64,000 nucleotides of DNA from an uncultured Dialister sp. Lineage in GTDB: Bacteria > Bacillota > Negativicutes > Veillonellales > Dialisteraceae. The stretch lies in NCBI GenBank assembly GCA_900541485.1, contig UQJW01000004.1, positions 1-64,000 of the forward strand, read 5' to 3'. Within the stretch, counting starts at the first letter, position 1. Each line of letters opens with the position of its first letter. Shown one piece after another: positions 25,993 to 34,332 of the stretch. The notes below the pieces were generated by a model. It was not told where the DNA came from, did no database searches, and saw only the letters and a list, made by a program, of their open reading frames with translations. The position numbers and the translations under genes are program-made.

Positions 25993-26117
25993 AGGAGTGC
26001 GATGCTTTGCTTATAAACCGCACGCCCGCCATTCTTTGTATGATTCTTTGCCAATTCCGAGGCAACCACATAACAATGCTTGACTTGACTCCAAATCACA
26101 CGATATGCCTTATTCAT
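25959..26117 (-). CDS. Adhesin extended signal-peptide segment
   Basis: A 52-codon frame starting MNKAYRVIWSQVKHCYVVAS and continuing through ELAKN to a hydrophobic SIALLCAVFC segment, then stopping at TAG. This is the ESPR plus the start of the signal sequence found at the N-terminus of large autotransporters. GAGAGGAAGGGG lies upstream. A seventh T in the T6 run would join it in frame to the passenger. Confidence 0.75.
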   Translation of the reverse strand: MNKAYRVIWSQVKHCYVVASELAKNHTKNGGRAVYKQSIALLCAVFCAADME

Positions 26118-26157
26118 AAAAACGCCCCTTCCTCTCTTTAAAATATATATTTATTTC

Positions 26158-26185
26158 ATTATGCTACCCCCCGAACTTTCGTCAA
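26158..26185 (-). promoter_or_regulatory. Adhesin promoter with a G6 tract in the spacer
   Basis: Minus-strand -35 TTGACG (26185-26180), 16-bp spacer, -10 CATAAT (26163-26158). The spacer contains GGGGGG (26172-26167). One added G would give the optimal 17-bp spacing. Confidence 0.65.
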
Positions 26186-26501
26186 TACGTATTTATGTAC
26201 TTATCGGCCCATGCCCGCTGTTTCCGTTCCTTCCCTGCATCTCCTTTCTTACCTCCAACAGAAATGCACTTGACGGAGCGGCGGCCGTATTTTATCAAAA
26301 TGGATTTTCCGAAGCGACCCGTATCCCGTAACAGAAGAATGAAATGTTTTTAAACTACCCGTTCCGAATCTGTCAGGCAAACGACCGTCGAAATAAAAAG
26401 AAATTATGTTTATCTTTTTATTTATGCTATATTTGTAAATAAATGAAACTGAAAATCCGAAATGATATATAGGATATTTTTTAAAAGAAAGGCGGAGTTT
26501 G
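26186..26501. other. Intergenic region upstream of tyrS
   Basis: About 315 bp between the adhesin promoter and tyrS. It has no open frame with a credible start. I looked for a T-box leader (a UGGNACCGCG-type antiterminator motif), common before tyrS in Firmicutes, and saw none. A plus-strand extended -10 (TG at 26425, TATATT 26428-26433) is a candidate tyrS promoter without a good -35. Confidence 0.5.
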
Positions 26502-27755
26502 ATGAATATTATTGATGAACTTGCATGGCGCGGTGCCATTAACCAGCAGACTGATGAAGAGGGCTTATATAAGCTGGTAGGCGAGAAGAAAATTTCTCTT
26601 TACTGCGGCATTGACCCGACCGGGGACAGCATGCACATCGGCCACCTGATTCCTTTCATGATTTTGAAACGTTTCCAGCTGGCAGGTCACCGTCCCGTGA
26701 TTCTCATCGGCGGAGGCACAGGTTCTATCGGCGATCCGAGCGGAAGAAAAACGGAGCGTGTTCTCCAGACGGAAGAACAGGTAAAGCACAATGCGGATTG
26801 CCTGACAGCACAGATGAAAAAACTTTTCGGCGGTGACGGCAATTTTTCCTTTGTCAATAACTATGATTGGCTTTCCAAACTGACACTTCTTGATTTTTTG
26901 CGTGATTACGGAAAACTTTTCAATATCAATACGATGCTTGCCAAAGACGTTGTAGCGTCACGTTTGGAAACGGGGATTTCCTTTACCGAATTTTCTTACC
27001 AGATTCTCCAGTCCATCGACTATAAAATGCTTTACGAGAAATACGGTATCCAACTCCAAATCGGCGGTGCCGACCAGTGGGGCAATATCACGAACGGAAT
27101 TGACCTGATCCGCAAAACTTGTGAAAACCCGGAAGCTTTCGGATTGACGATACCGCTCATGCTGAAAGCGGACGGTACGAAATTCGGAAAAACCGCCGGC
27201 GGTGCGGTATGGCTTGATCCAAAAAAGACGTCGCCTTATGAATTCTATCAGTTCTGGTTCAATCAGGATGACCGCGATGTGGTGAAGTATCTGAAATATT
27301 TCACATTCCTCACGAAAGAGGAAATCGAGGCCCTCGGAAAAGAAGTGGAAGATCATCCGGAACACAGAACGGCACAGAAGCGTCTGGCAGAAGAAATCAC
27401 CCGCTTTGTCCACGGCGAAGAAGGTCTTGCCCAGGCAGTAAAAGTCACGGAGGCTCTTTTCTCCGGTCATATCCAGGAACTGACGGGAGAGGAAATCGAA
27501 GGAGCTTTCAGAAATACAAAGGGCGGCGAAGTCGCTGCTGCGCCTGTCAATATCGTAGAGGCTCTTGTGGAAGCAGGCGTAGAAAAATCAAAACGCCAGG
27601 CCAGAGAAGATGTCACCAACGGTGCTATCCGCGTCAACGGCGAGCAAATCAGGGATACGGAAGCAAATATTTCCGCCCACCCGAACACGAACGGAAAATT
27701 CATCATTGTCCGCAAAGGGAAAAAGAATTATTTCTCTATTGCCGTGAAAAAATAA
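26502..27755 (+). CDS. tyrS: Tyrosyl-tRNA synthetase
   Basis: 417 residues, class I synthetase charging tRNA-Tyr. The HIGH motif (MHIGHLIPF, near residue 47) and the KMSKS-equivalent KFGKT (near 228) are present, with the tyrosine pocket QILQSIDY and the QIGGADQWGNI block. A C-terminal S4 RNA-binding domain (SKRQAREDVTNGAIRVNG) completes the usual bacterial layout. I start at ATG 26502, five bases after AAAGGCGGAG, rather than the overlapping TTG at 26499. Confidence 0.96.
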   Translation: MNIIDELAWRGAINQQTDEEGLYKLVGEKKISLYCGIDPTGDSMHIGHLIPFMILKRFQLAGHRPVILIGGGTGSIGDPSGRKTERVLQTEEQVKHNADCLTAQMKKLFGGDGNFSFVNNYDWLSKLTLLDFLRDYGKLFNINTMLAKDVVASRLETGISFTEFSYQILQSIDYKMLYEKYGIQLQIGGADQWGNITNGIDLIRKTCENPEAFGLTIPLMLKADGTKFGKTAGGAVWLDPKKTSPYEFYQFWFNQDDRDVVKYLKYFTFLTKEEIEALGKEVEDHPEHRTAQKRLAEEITRFVHGEEGLAQAVKVTEALFSGHIQELTGEEIEGAFRNTKGGEVAAAPVNIVEALVEAGVEKSKRQAREDVTNGAIRVNGEQIRDTEANISAHPNTNGKFIIVRKGKKNYFSIAVKK

Positions 27756-27784
27756 GCCGGTCAAACCGGACGGCTAAAGCATGC

Positions 27785-27829
27785 AAAAAAGGAAGAATCC
27801 TGTCACAGTCACAGGGTTCTTCCTTTTTT
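27785..27829. terminator. Bidirectional terminator between tyrS and sbcC
   Basis: AAAAAAGGAAGAATCCTGT pairs with ACAGGGTTCTTCCTTTTTT (one G-U) around CACAGTC; flanking A/T tracts serve both convergent genes. Confidence 0.9.
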
Positions 27830-27836
27830 ATTGTGT

Positions 27837-30479
27837 TTATCCGATTTCAAAAGCAGCGGTACTCCCGGTCAGTGTCTTTTTCACCCTCAATTTCGCAGGT
27901 ATCCGTTCTTCCAGTCCGCCTACATGGGAAATGAGTCCGACCAGACGGTTCTCCCCTTTCATCTGTTGCAGTGTTTTCATGGCAAGGTCGAGTGACTCCG
28001 AATCGAGAGTGCCGAAACCTTCATCAATAAACATGGCATCGAGATGAATACCGCCTGCATACTCCCTGACTACATCGGCGAGTCCCAAAGCAAGCGAGAG
28101 GGAGGCAAGAAAAGTTTCCCCTCCCGAGAGAGTGGCCGCCGGTCTTGCTCTTCCCGTATTCGCATCAAAAACTTCCAAATCGAGGCCCGCCGTTTTTCTC
28201 GCGTCCGCCCGTTCTCCTCTTTTCCTGAGAAGTTCATAACGGCGGCTGCTCATTTCTGTCAGACGGAGATTTGCTTTTTCTGTCACTGCATCGAGAAGTG
28301 CACCTAAAACGAAACGTTCCAGGTTAATCCCTGTATCTTTTCCTCTGGCAATGTCCCATAAATGGGAAACGAGCTGATACTTCTTTCCTGTTTCTGCTTC
28401 TTTCTTTGCCAATGCTTCCAGTTTTTCAAGCGTTTCTTTCTGCTGTTTCCATTCCGTTTCCTGTGCCGCTTTTTCTGTAGCTGCCCGCTTGATTTCTCCT
28501 AAAAGAGCCAACCGCTCGTCTTCCCAGGTTTTCATATCCGGCTTTTCTTTATCTTTTGTCAATGCCGTTTCGTCTTTGATTTTTTCCTGCTCTGCATGGA
28601 CCGCCTGATCATAACGGCGGAGTGAGTCTTCATAGCCGGCAAGCATTTTCTGCTCATTCCTGTAATCATTACACTGATTCAGACTTTCAAAACCTGCCTG
28701 TTCCACTTTTATACGCAGTTGTACAATTTGTTCTTCCGACTTTACGCGGAGCTGTTTTTCCTGCTCTGCCAAAATTTCCTTCTGCTTGATTTCATTTTGA
28801 AACAGCAAGTCTGCCTCTTTATGCTTTTTTTCCGCCGATTCCAAAGCCCGGTCGAAGGCTTCCGTATCACGGGAAATTTTTTCTATTTCCCTTTCCAGAA
28901 TTTCCAAATTCCTGTATTCCCGGGGGAGATTTTTTTCCAGTTCCCCCAAAACGGTGACCGCTTTATCCCGGTTTTCTTTGGCGACTGTCACATTTTTCGC
29001 TCTGTATTCCTCGGCCTTTTGCTTATCCTCTTTGCTTGCCGCCTCCGCTTTTTGCATGAGTTTTTCCGCTGACCGCACATCTTCTTCGGTCACGCGGTCC
29101 GCCCCTGCCGTTGCGGGATGAGGATGCTCGGTCGCTCCGCAAACGGGACAGGGCTTTCCGGTTTCCAGTTGTTCTGCCAGCACAAATGCCTGTCCGTGAA
29201 GAAATATTTCATTCCGGCAAAGCCAGTTTTTTCGTTCCTGCTCCGCCTTTTTTTCTGAAATGTCCGCTTTTTTTTGCAGCTCCGATTCTGTTTTTACAAC
29301 ATCTTCATAGATTTTTTTGTACTTGTCCGCATCACTCACCGCCGCACCGTAAGAAGCCGCCGGACCTCTGTATTGCTCCAATTTCCCCTTGGTTTCCAGT
29401 CTTTTCTTTTGTTCCGGTTCCTGTTTTTTTAATGCGTCCCGTTCTTTTGCGGCGTCTTCCTTGGCTTTTTCCTTTTGCGGCAACCCTTTCATAACAGACT
29501 GCAACGATGACTCCGTCTGCTTCCACTGTTTTCTTGTGCTTTCCGCCTCCGCCCATTCTTCCGTCACCAGTTGGGAAGCTTTAATCATTTTTACTTTATG
29601 ACGGCATTCCGCTACTTTCTCTTTTTCGCCGTCCAGTTCCTTAAGCCGTGCCGCCGCCTTTTCCAAACGTTCAAAAGCACTGAAAAGCATGTGCGCCTCA
29701 TCGTATTTCTTCTGAAAACTTTCCTGCTTTTCCGATAAGCTTTGCATCACTTTTTCTTTTTCTGCCAGTTGTTTTTTATTTCCTTCCGCCTTTTCATGTA
29801 ATTCTTCTTCCGAAGTCACATGACAGGTTTCGAGGAGCGTTTCTCTTGTCCGTTTTCCCTGCTCATAATCATTCTCCAGCTTTTTCGTTTCGTCCTGTAA
29901 TTTTTTCTCAAAAGCAAGGTACGTCTTTGTCCGGAAAAGCTGCTGCATAATCCGCTGGCGGTCTGAGGAATCGGCGAGCAAAAGTTTACGGAAATCACCT
30001 TGGGGCAAAAGAATAATCTGGCGGAACTGTTCCGCTCCCACGCCGAGAATTTTTTCCACTTCCTGATCGACCCCTTTGGCGGTGATCATACGCAGTTCGT
30101 TGCCGTTTTCGTCAATTTCATAAAGCTCGGCTTTCGATTTTTTCTCGACAGGCTTGCTTTTATCCCCTTTCTGTCTTTCCAAAAGTTGGGTAGGCATTCT
30201 GTGGACGCGGTAATGTTTATCTCCCGAGGCAAAATCAAATTCCACATAGGTTTCCCTGTCAAGTCCCACATAATTGCTCCGCATGGCTTCACCGGAGCGG
30301 ACAGAGCCGCTTGTCTTGCCGTAAAGTCCGTAGCAAATCGCATCTAAAATCGTGGACTTCCCTGCTCCCGTAGGTCCACATATGAGAAAGAGAGAATGTC
30401 CGCCGAGTTTGCTGAAATCCAGCCGTTCTTCACCCGGATACGGTCCGAAGGCACTTATTGTCAGTCTTTCCGGTCTCAT
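27837..30479 (-). CDS. sbcC: Exonuclease SbcC (Rad50-like ATPase)
   Basis: 880 residues from ATG 30479 (MRPERLTISAFGPY), which has AAAGGAGGA upstream; the frame extends nine codons further without support. SMC-type layout: Walker A GPTGAGKSTILDAI, long coiled-coil arms, a zinc hook CPVC (near residue 445), then signature LSGGETFLASLSLALGLAD and Walker B MFIDEGFGTLD. With SbcD it forms the nuclease that opens DNA hairpins and processes double-strand breaks. Its ATG overlaps the sbcD stop by 4 bp (ATGA). Confidence 0.94.
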   Translation of the reverse strand: MRPERLTISAFGPYPGEERLDFSKLGGHSLFLICGPTGAGKSTILDAICYGLYGKTSGSVRSGEAMRSNYVGLDRETYVEFDFASGDKHYRVHRMPTQLLERQKGDKSKPVEKKSKAELYEIDENGNELRMITAKGVDQEVEKILGVGAEQFRQIILLPQGDFRKLLLADSSDRQRIMQQLFRTKTYLAFEKKLQDETKKLENDYEQGKRTRETLLETCHVTSEEELHEKAEGNKKQLAEKEKVMQSLSEKQESFQKKYDEAHMLFSAFERLEKAAARLKELDGEKEKVAECRHKVKMIKASQLVTEEWAEAESTRKQWKQTESSLQSVMKGLPQKEKAKEDAAKERDALKKQEPEQKKRLETKGKLEQYRGPAASYGAAVSDADKYKKIYEDVVKTESELQKKADISEKKAEQERKNWLCRNEIFLHGQAFVLAEQLETGKPCPVCGATEHPHPATAGADRVTEEDVRSAEKLMQKAEAASKEDKQKAEEYRAKNVTVAKENRDKAVTVLGELEKNLPREYRNLEILEREIEKISRDTEAFDRALESAEKKHKEADLLFQNEIKQKEILAEQEKQLRVKSEEQIVQLRIKVEQAGFESLNQCNDYRNEQKMLAGYEDSLRRYDQAVHAEQEKIKDETALTKDKEKPDMKTWEDERLALLGEIKRAATEKAAQETEWKQQKETLEKLEALAKKEAETGKKYQLVSHLWDIARGKDTGINLERFVLGALLDAVTEKANLRLTEMSSRRYELLRKRGERADARKTAGLDLEVFDANTGRARPAATLSGGETFLASLSLALGLADVVREYAGGIHLDAMFIDEGFGTLDSESLDLAMKTLQQMKGENRLVGLISHVGGLEERIPAKLRVKKTLTGSTAAFEIG

Positions 30480-31612
30480 AAGTCCTCCTTTTGCAGCTCT
30501 TCCCAAATTTTTTTCATATAGGTTTCCTCTTCAGCCGTCCATTCCTTTTCTTGAAATTCTTTATAAAAAACACGGAACATATCCAGCGCATCTACTTTTT
30601 TTGCAAGATTGAAATTTCTGTTTCCGCTGTCCGTACTGATTTTCCGGAGAGAACGGATAGTCATCATATTCGGATATTTCGTACGGAGTCTTGCCATACC
30701 GTCAATAACCGGTCTTTCATCCATAAGCTCCGCCATAAGGAAATCATCGGGGCAAGGATCCTCCGCTTTCATAAGTTCCTCAAAAGTCCCCCTGATAATG
30801 CGTACATCATGGAGCGGTTTCATAGGAACAAATTTCGTTTCCACCTCTCCGTTTCCGTCTATATTTCCTACAATGATTCCTTTTTTCTGGGTCGCTTCAC
30901 TGAAAGAATATTTTAAAAGACTTCCGCTGTAACGTATCTTGTCACTTCCGCCGGCTTTCTGCGGTCCGTGCAAATGACCGAGGGCGGTATAGTCATAGCC
31001 GTCAAATACGTAGCCGTGAATTTGATCCGTTCCGCCGATGGAAAGCGGTCTCTCCGAGTCACTTTCTTTTCCGCCCGCCACAAATTCATGGGCAATAGCT
31101 ATTTTTCTTTGGACATGCGGGATTTTTTCCAGAAGAAAACGGGACAGTGCAAGCTCCGCCTCTTCATGGGTATGCACATCGACCCCCAACGCTTCCCTCA
31201 CTTTTCCCGGTTCCGCATAGGGGAGAGGTACAAATGCCACTTCTCCATACTCATCTTTCAAAATGACCGGCTCTGTCCGTTTCAGGTCACCGTATATATA
31301 AAGTCCCGAATTTTTGAGAATGGAGCCGGCAAAGGAAATACGCTCCGCACTGTCATGATTTCCGCTGATAACGAGGAAAGGCAAATGACGTTTGCCCACA
31401 ATTTCAGAAATCATTTCATCAAAAAGCATCACCGCTTCTGCAGGCGGCACAGAACGGTCATACACATCGCCTGCCAAAATGACCGCATCCGGCTTTTCTT
31501 CATCCAAAATCGTAAGAAAGCGGTTTTTTAAAATCCACTCCTGGTTTTCCGTCAAGTATTCCCCATAGAACAGCTTGCCCAGATGCCAGTCGGCGGTATG
31601 AATAAATTTCAT
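30476..31612 (-). CDS. sbcD: Exonuclease SbcD (Mre11-like nuclease)
   Basis: 378 residues, the metallophosphoesterase nuclease subunit of SbcCD. Metal ligands appear in the standard order: TADWHLGK (~7-14), AGDVYDRS (~48-55), SGNHDS (~83-88), the AHEF histidine and ALGHLHGPQ. A C-terminal capping domain follows. Start ATG 31612 with AGAGGAG. It lies 15 bp downstream of the DUF4153 gene and overlaps sbcC. Confidence 0.94.
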   Translation of the reverse strand: MKFIHTADWHLGKLFYGEYLTENQEWILKNRFLTILDEEKPDAVILAGDVYDRSVPPAEAVMLFDEMISEIVGKRHLPFLVISGNHDSAERISFAGSILKNSGLYIYGDLKRTEPVILKDEYGEVAFVPLPYAEPGKVREALGVDVHTHEEAELALSRFLLEKIPHVQRKIAIAHEFVAGGKESDSERPLSIGGTDQIHGYVFDGYDYTALGHLHGPQKAGGSDKIRYSGSLLKYSFSEATQKKGIIVGNIDGNGEVETKFVPMKPLHDVRIIRGTFEELMKAEDPCPDDFLMAELMDERPVIDGMARLRTKYPNMMTIRSLRKISTDSGNRNFNLAKKVDALDMFRVFYKEFQEKEWTAEEETYMKKIWEELQKEDL

Positions 31613-31627
31613 GGAAAGCTCCTCTCT

Positions 31628-33247
31628 TTATTTTTCCAGCAAATAGCCGTGTAAATAATACTCTCCGCCATTTTTTTCTTTCGGTATCCGTATATTTTCG
31701 AAGTATATTTTCCGGTTTTCATTGATGTTGTAAATCAACAGAGATTTGTCATTTCCTGTCTCCTCTGTTTTTCCCTCTATCTGCCGTCGGTAAGGCGCAA
31801 GCGGAATTTCTTTTTCACCGTCCGCTGTTATAATACGGACAACTTCTTCGCCCTCCGTTTCGTCCGCTGTCACGTCAAATATATACATGTTCTTATAACC
31901 GTCAACGGGAATTGTTTCCCATCTGTTAAACAGATCGATATGGCTGTCTTCTCTGTAGATATTCAACAACGAGCGCAAATCTTTATCTTTTTTCATCATT
32001 TCCACGACAGGATATTTCCACCGCCCCGGATCATACGCCAAATACCGATAGGCACTGCGCAAACTGTCTTTATCTTCCTTTGTCATTTGTTCTGCCATGA
32101 TAATTTTGTTTCCCTTGCGCATATCATAGGCGGAAAGTACTTTATCCAGACGTGTCCACTGGTCTTTGGCAGGCACGTCAATGATATTCAAAGGCGTCAG
32201 GCTGCAAACAACCCCGAAAACGCCGGCAATAAGGAATAAAAGTCTTGCCCGTTTTCTGAGCAGTGCCGACAAAACCGTAAGAAAACCGAAAAAATTACAA
32301 ACCATAGAGGCATACCTGGCGGTCGTAAGTCCGTAAGCATCAAAGCGGATATAAATCCCCCACGCCTGGACAATCATAACGGGAAATAAGGCCAGTGCCC
32401 CGAAACGCAAAAACAGACGGCTTCTCTTATTCTCCTCTTCATGAAGGCAGAAATAAAAGAGGCAGTATACCGCCACGGCAAAAGAAGCATACCAGTTCAT
32501 TTTTCCCACCGGCATCGTTCCTGCGACTATGATTTTTCCGATATAGATATATAAAATCCCTAAAATAGCAATATACACGGGCATAAAAATCCGTTGGAGC
32601 AGGAAGAAAAGCATGGGTGACCGTTTTTCTTCCCCCGTCTGCGGCAGATACGACAGAAATAAAAGCAGAGCCAAAACAGAGGAAAAGGCAAACAGCACAT
32701 GCCACCAGCCCCAAAAGACGTGTAAGAGAAGGTTATCAATAGATAAAAGGCAGATACCGCCGAGCAAAAATGTCAAAAGACCGATGCCCGAAGCTTTCCA
32801 AAACGAACCGAATATGTGGGGAAAAAGCCCCTTTGTTTGCCCGGTCCACAAAACATATATGGAAAGGCAGGGCAGGCAAAAAATCACGCCTCCCAGATAC
32901 ATGACGAAATAAGAAGTCATAGGCATCATCTGCCAGAGGAAATACGAACCTGCCAGCACCGGTATATTCACGAGCTCATAAACATTTTTTACTTTATCTT
33001 TCCGCTCCAGCCCTATCCGCCAAAGCACGGAAAAAAGAAGAGTCGTCACCAAAGCGGTCATTATGTACAAAATGCTTTCGGGAAATAATTCCTCCATCGA
33101 AATATTTCCTGATGACGACATGACTGTCACGCGGCCCGTAATAAGTAAAAAGAATACAACCGCTAAGACCGCCGCACTGCGGAATCGGGATACGCCTGCC
33201 GCACTTTGCCGCCGGACCCGTTCCCATATATTTTGCAGTTTTCCCAT
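31628..33247 (-). CDS. DUF4153-family polytopic membrane protein
   Basis: 539 residues. The first ~370 contain roughly 11-12 hydrophobic segments, and the last ~165 form a soluble domain ending YYLHGYLLEK. The central NWYASFAVAVYC and YGLTTARYASMV regions match the DUF4153 family, whose function is not established. It starts 4 bp after the nfo stop and is followed 15 bp later by sbcD, so it is embedded in a DNA-repair operon. That placement may be incidental. Confidence 0.75.
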   Translation of the reverse strand: MGKLQNIWERVRRQSAAGVSRFRSAAVLAVVFFLLITGRVTVMSSSGNISMEELFPESILYIMTALVTTLLFSVLWRIGLERKDKVKNVYELVNIPVLAGSYFLWQMMPMTSYFVMYLGGVIFCLPCLSIYVLWTGQTKGLFPHIFGSFWKASGIGLLTFLLGGICLLSIDNLLLHVFWGWWHVLFAFSSVLALLLFLSYLPQTGEEKRSPMLFFLLQRIFMPVYIAILGILYIYIGKIIVAGTMPVGKMNWYASFAVAVYCLFYFCLHEEENKRSRLFLRFGALALFPVMIVQAWGIYIRFDAYGLTTARYASMVCNFFGFLTVLSALLRKRARLLFLIAGVFGVVCSLTPLNIIDVPAKDQWTRLDKVLSAYDMRKGNKIIMAEQMTKEDKDSLRSAYRYLAYDPGRWKYPVVEMMKKDKDLRSLLNIYREDSHIDLFNRWETIPVDGYKNMYIFDVTADETEGEEVVRIITADGEKEIPLAPYRRQIEGKTEETGNDKSLLIYNINENRKIYFENIRIPKEKNGGEYYLHGYLLEK

Positions 33248-33251
33248 AAAG

Positions 33252-34088
33252 TTACTCCTTTCTGAGCGCCTTCAATATTTCTATTTCTTCTTTATACCCT
33301 GCCAAATCATTAGGTGTTTCCAGATAAAAAGGAAGATCCCGCAGCGCCGGATGATTGATAATGCGTTCAAAAGCTTCCAGCCCGATTGTTCCTTTTCCTA
33401 TTTTTTCATGCCTGTCTTTCTGACTGCCCATCGGATTTTTATCATCATTCAAATGGATTGCCTTAAGCCGTTCCAGTCCTATGACTTTATCAAAACTGTC
33501 AAGAACGCCGTCCAAATCATTGACTATATCATAGCCGCCGTCATAGACATGGCAGATGTCAAGGCAAACGCCGATACGGTCTTTCCTCTCCACCCTCTCT
33601 ATAATATCCGCCAGCTCTTCAAAAGAGCGGCCCACTTCTGTTCCTTTTCCCGCCATCGTTTCGAGAAGGACCGTCGTATTCAAATCCTCATAGTCCATCG
33701 CAAAATTCACCATATCCGCAATGAGAGGAATCGCTTTCTCCGCACCCTGTTTCAAATGCGTTCCGGGGTGGAAATTATATAAGCAATCCGGCAACTGGGA
33801 CACTTTAACCAAATCTTCCCGTATCGCCTGGCGTGCAAAATTACGGACATCTTCTTTCAAAGACGCTCCGTTCATTGTGTAAGCACCGTGACAAAGTATT
33901 TTCCCGAAACGATGCTCTTTCATCCAAGCCGAAAGTGCTTCCACATCTTCGGGCACCAGCGGTTTCGATGCACCGCCTCTCGGATTCCTCGGAAAAAACT
34001 GGAATGTATTTGCTCCTATGGACGTAGCTTCCTTTGCCATATGGAGATACCCTTTTGATACCGATAAATGACAACCTATCGTAAACAT
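33252..34088 (-). CDS. nfo: Endonuclease IV (AP endonuclease)
   Basis: 278 residues, TIM-barrel zinc enzyme that cleaves 5' to abasic sites. Zn ligands lie in conserved segments: HGAYTMN, YNFHPGTH, LLETMAGKG, GVCLDICHVYDGGYD, AIHLNDDKNPMGSQKDRHEKIG and FYLETPND. N-terminal IGCHLSVSKGY is typical. Start ATG 34088 with GAGGT. First gene of nfo-DUF4153-sbcD-sbcC. Confidence 0.95.
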   Translation of the reverse strand: MFTIGCHLSVSKGYLHMAKEATSIGANTFQFFPRNPRGGASKPLVPEDVEALSAWMKEHRFGKILCHGAYTMNGASLKEDVRNFARQAIREDLVKVSQLPDCLYNFHPGTHLKQGAEKAIPLIADMVNFAMDYEDLNTTVLLETMAGKGTEVGRSFEELADIIERVERKDRIGVCLDICHVYDGGYDIVNDLDGVLDSFDKVIGLERLKAIHLNDDKNPMGSQKDRHEKIGKGTIGLEAFERIINHPALRDLPFYLETPNDLAGYKEEIEILKALRKE

Positions 34089-34115
34089 AATCTACCTCGT
34101 TTTTCGTTTTCTTTT

Positions 34116-34121
34116 ATTATA
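34116..34121 (-). promoter_or_regulatory. -10 element of the nfo operon
   Basis: Minus-strand TATAAT preceded by TGC (extended -10). The -35 is weak. Confidence 0.6.
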
Positions 34122-34332
34122 GCAAACTCATAAATTTGAATGGAAATCAAAACAAAAAAACAACTTTTTTATGAGTCCGCAGAAAATATATTTCCCGCTT
34201 CTTTATTTTTAAACAAACACTTCAAAATAAAAACGTCCGCCTGTCTCCACAAATGACAATTCCATGTTTATGTTGTAAAATAATGTTGTTAATAAGTCCT
34301 ATAGTATTCATTAAAATAAAAGTGAGGTCTCT

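Larger units (their letters stand above)
23802..26117 (-). pseudogene. Trimeric autotransporter adhesin (YadA-like) with C-terminal SLH domain, frameshifted
   Basis: One adhesin gene split over four frames. It begins at ATG 26117 with an extended signal-peptide region (MNKAYRVIWSQVKHC...) typical of type Vc autotransporters. Three apparent one-base deletions follow: at the T6 run (25984-25979), between 25474 and about 25455, and at 25390-25381. Adding one base at each restores a continuous reading frame (e.g. AVFLCSGYGVVGAADTAVG; VNSFNNSAFGVVNGAYAAITGAYDG; NLRSNAAQNFG). The repaired product is about 770 residues: head repeats, YadA anchor, coiled coil, SLH domain. It may be phase-off, decayed or mis-sequenced; other long genes here are intact. 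Confidence 0.82.

Noticed and set aside
26186-26501. T-box leader before tyrS
   Set aside because: Expected in many Firmicutes, but no UGGNACCGCG-type antiterminator or specifier stem could be seen.
26249-26539. 96-codon minus-strand frame upstream of tyrS
   Set aside because: No family resemblance, no ribosome site, overlaps the tyrS start.
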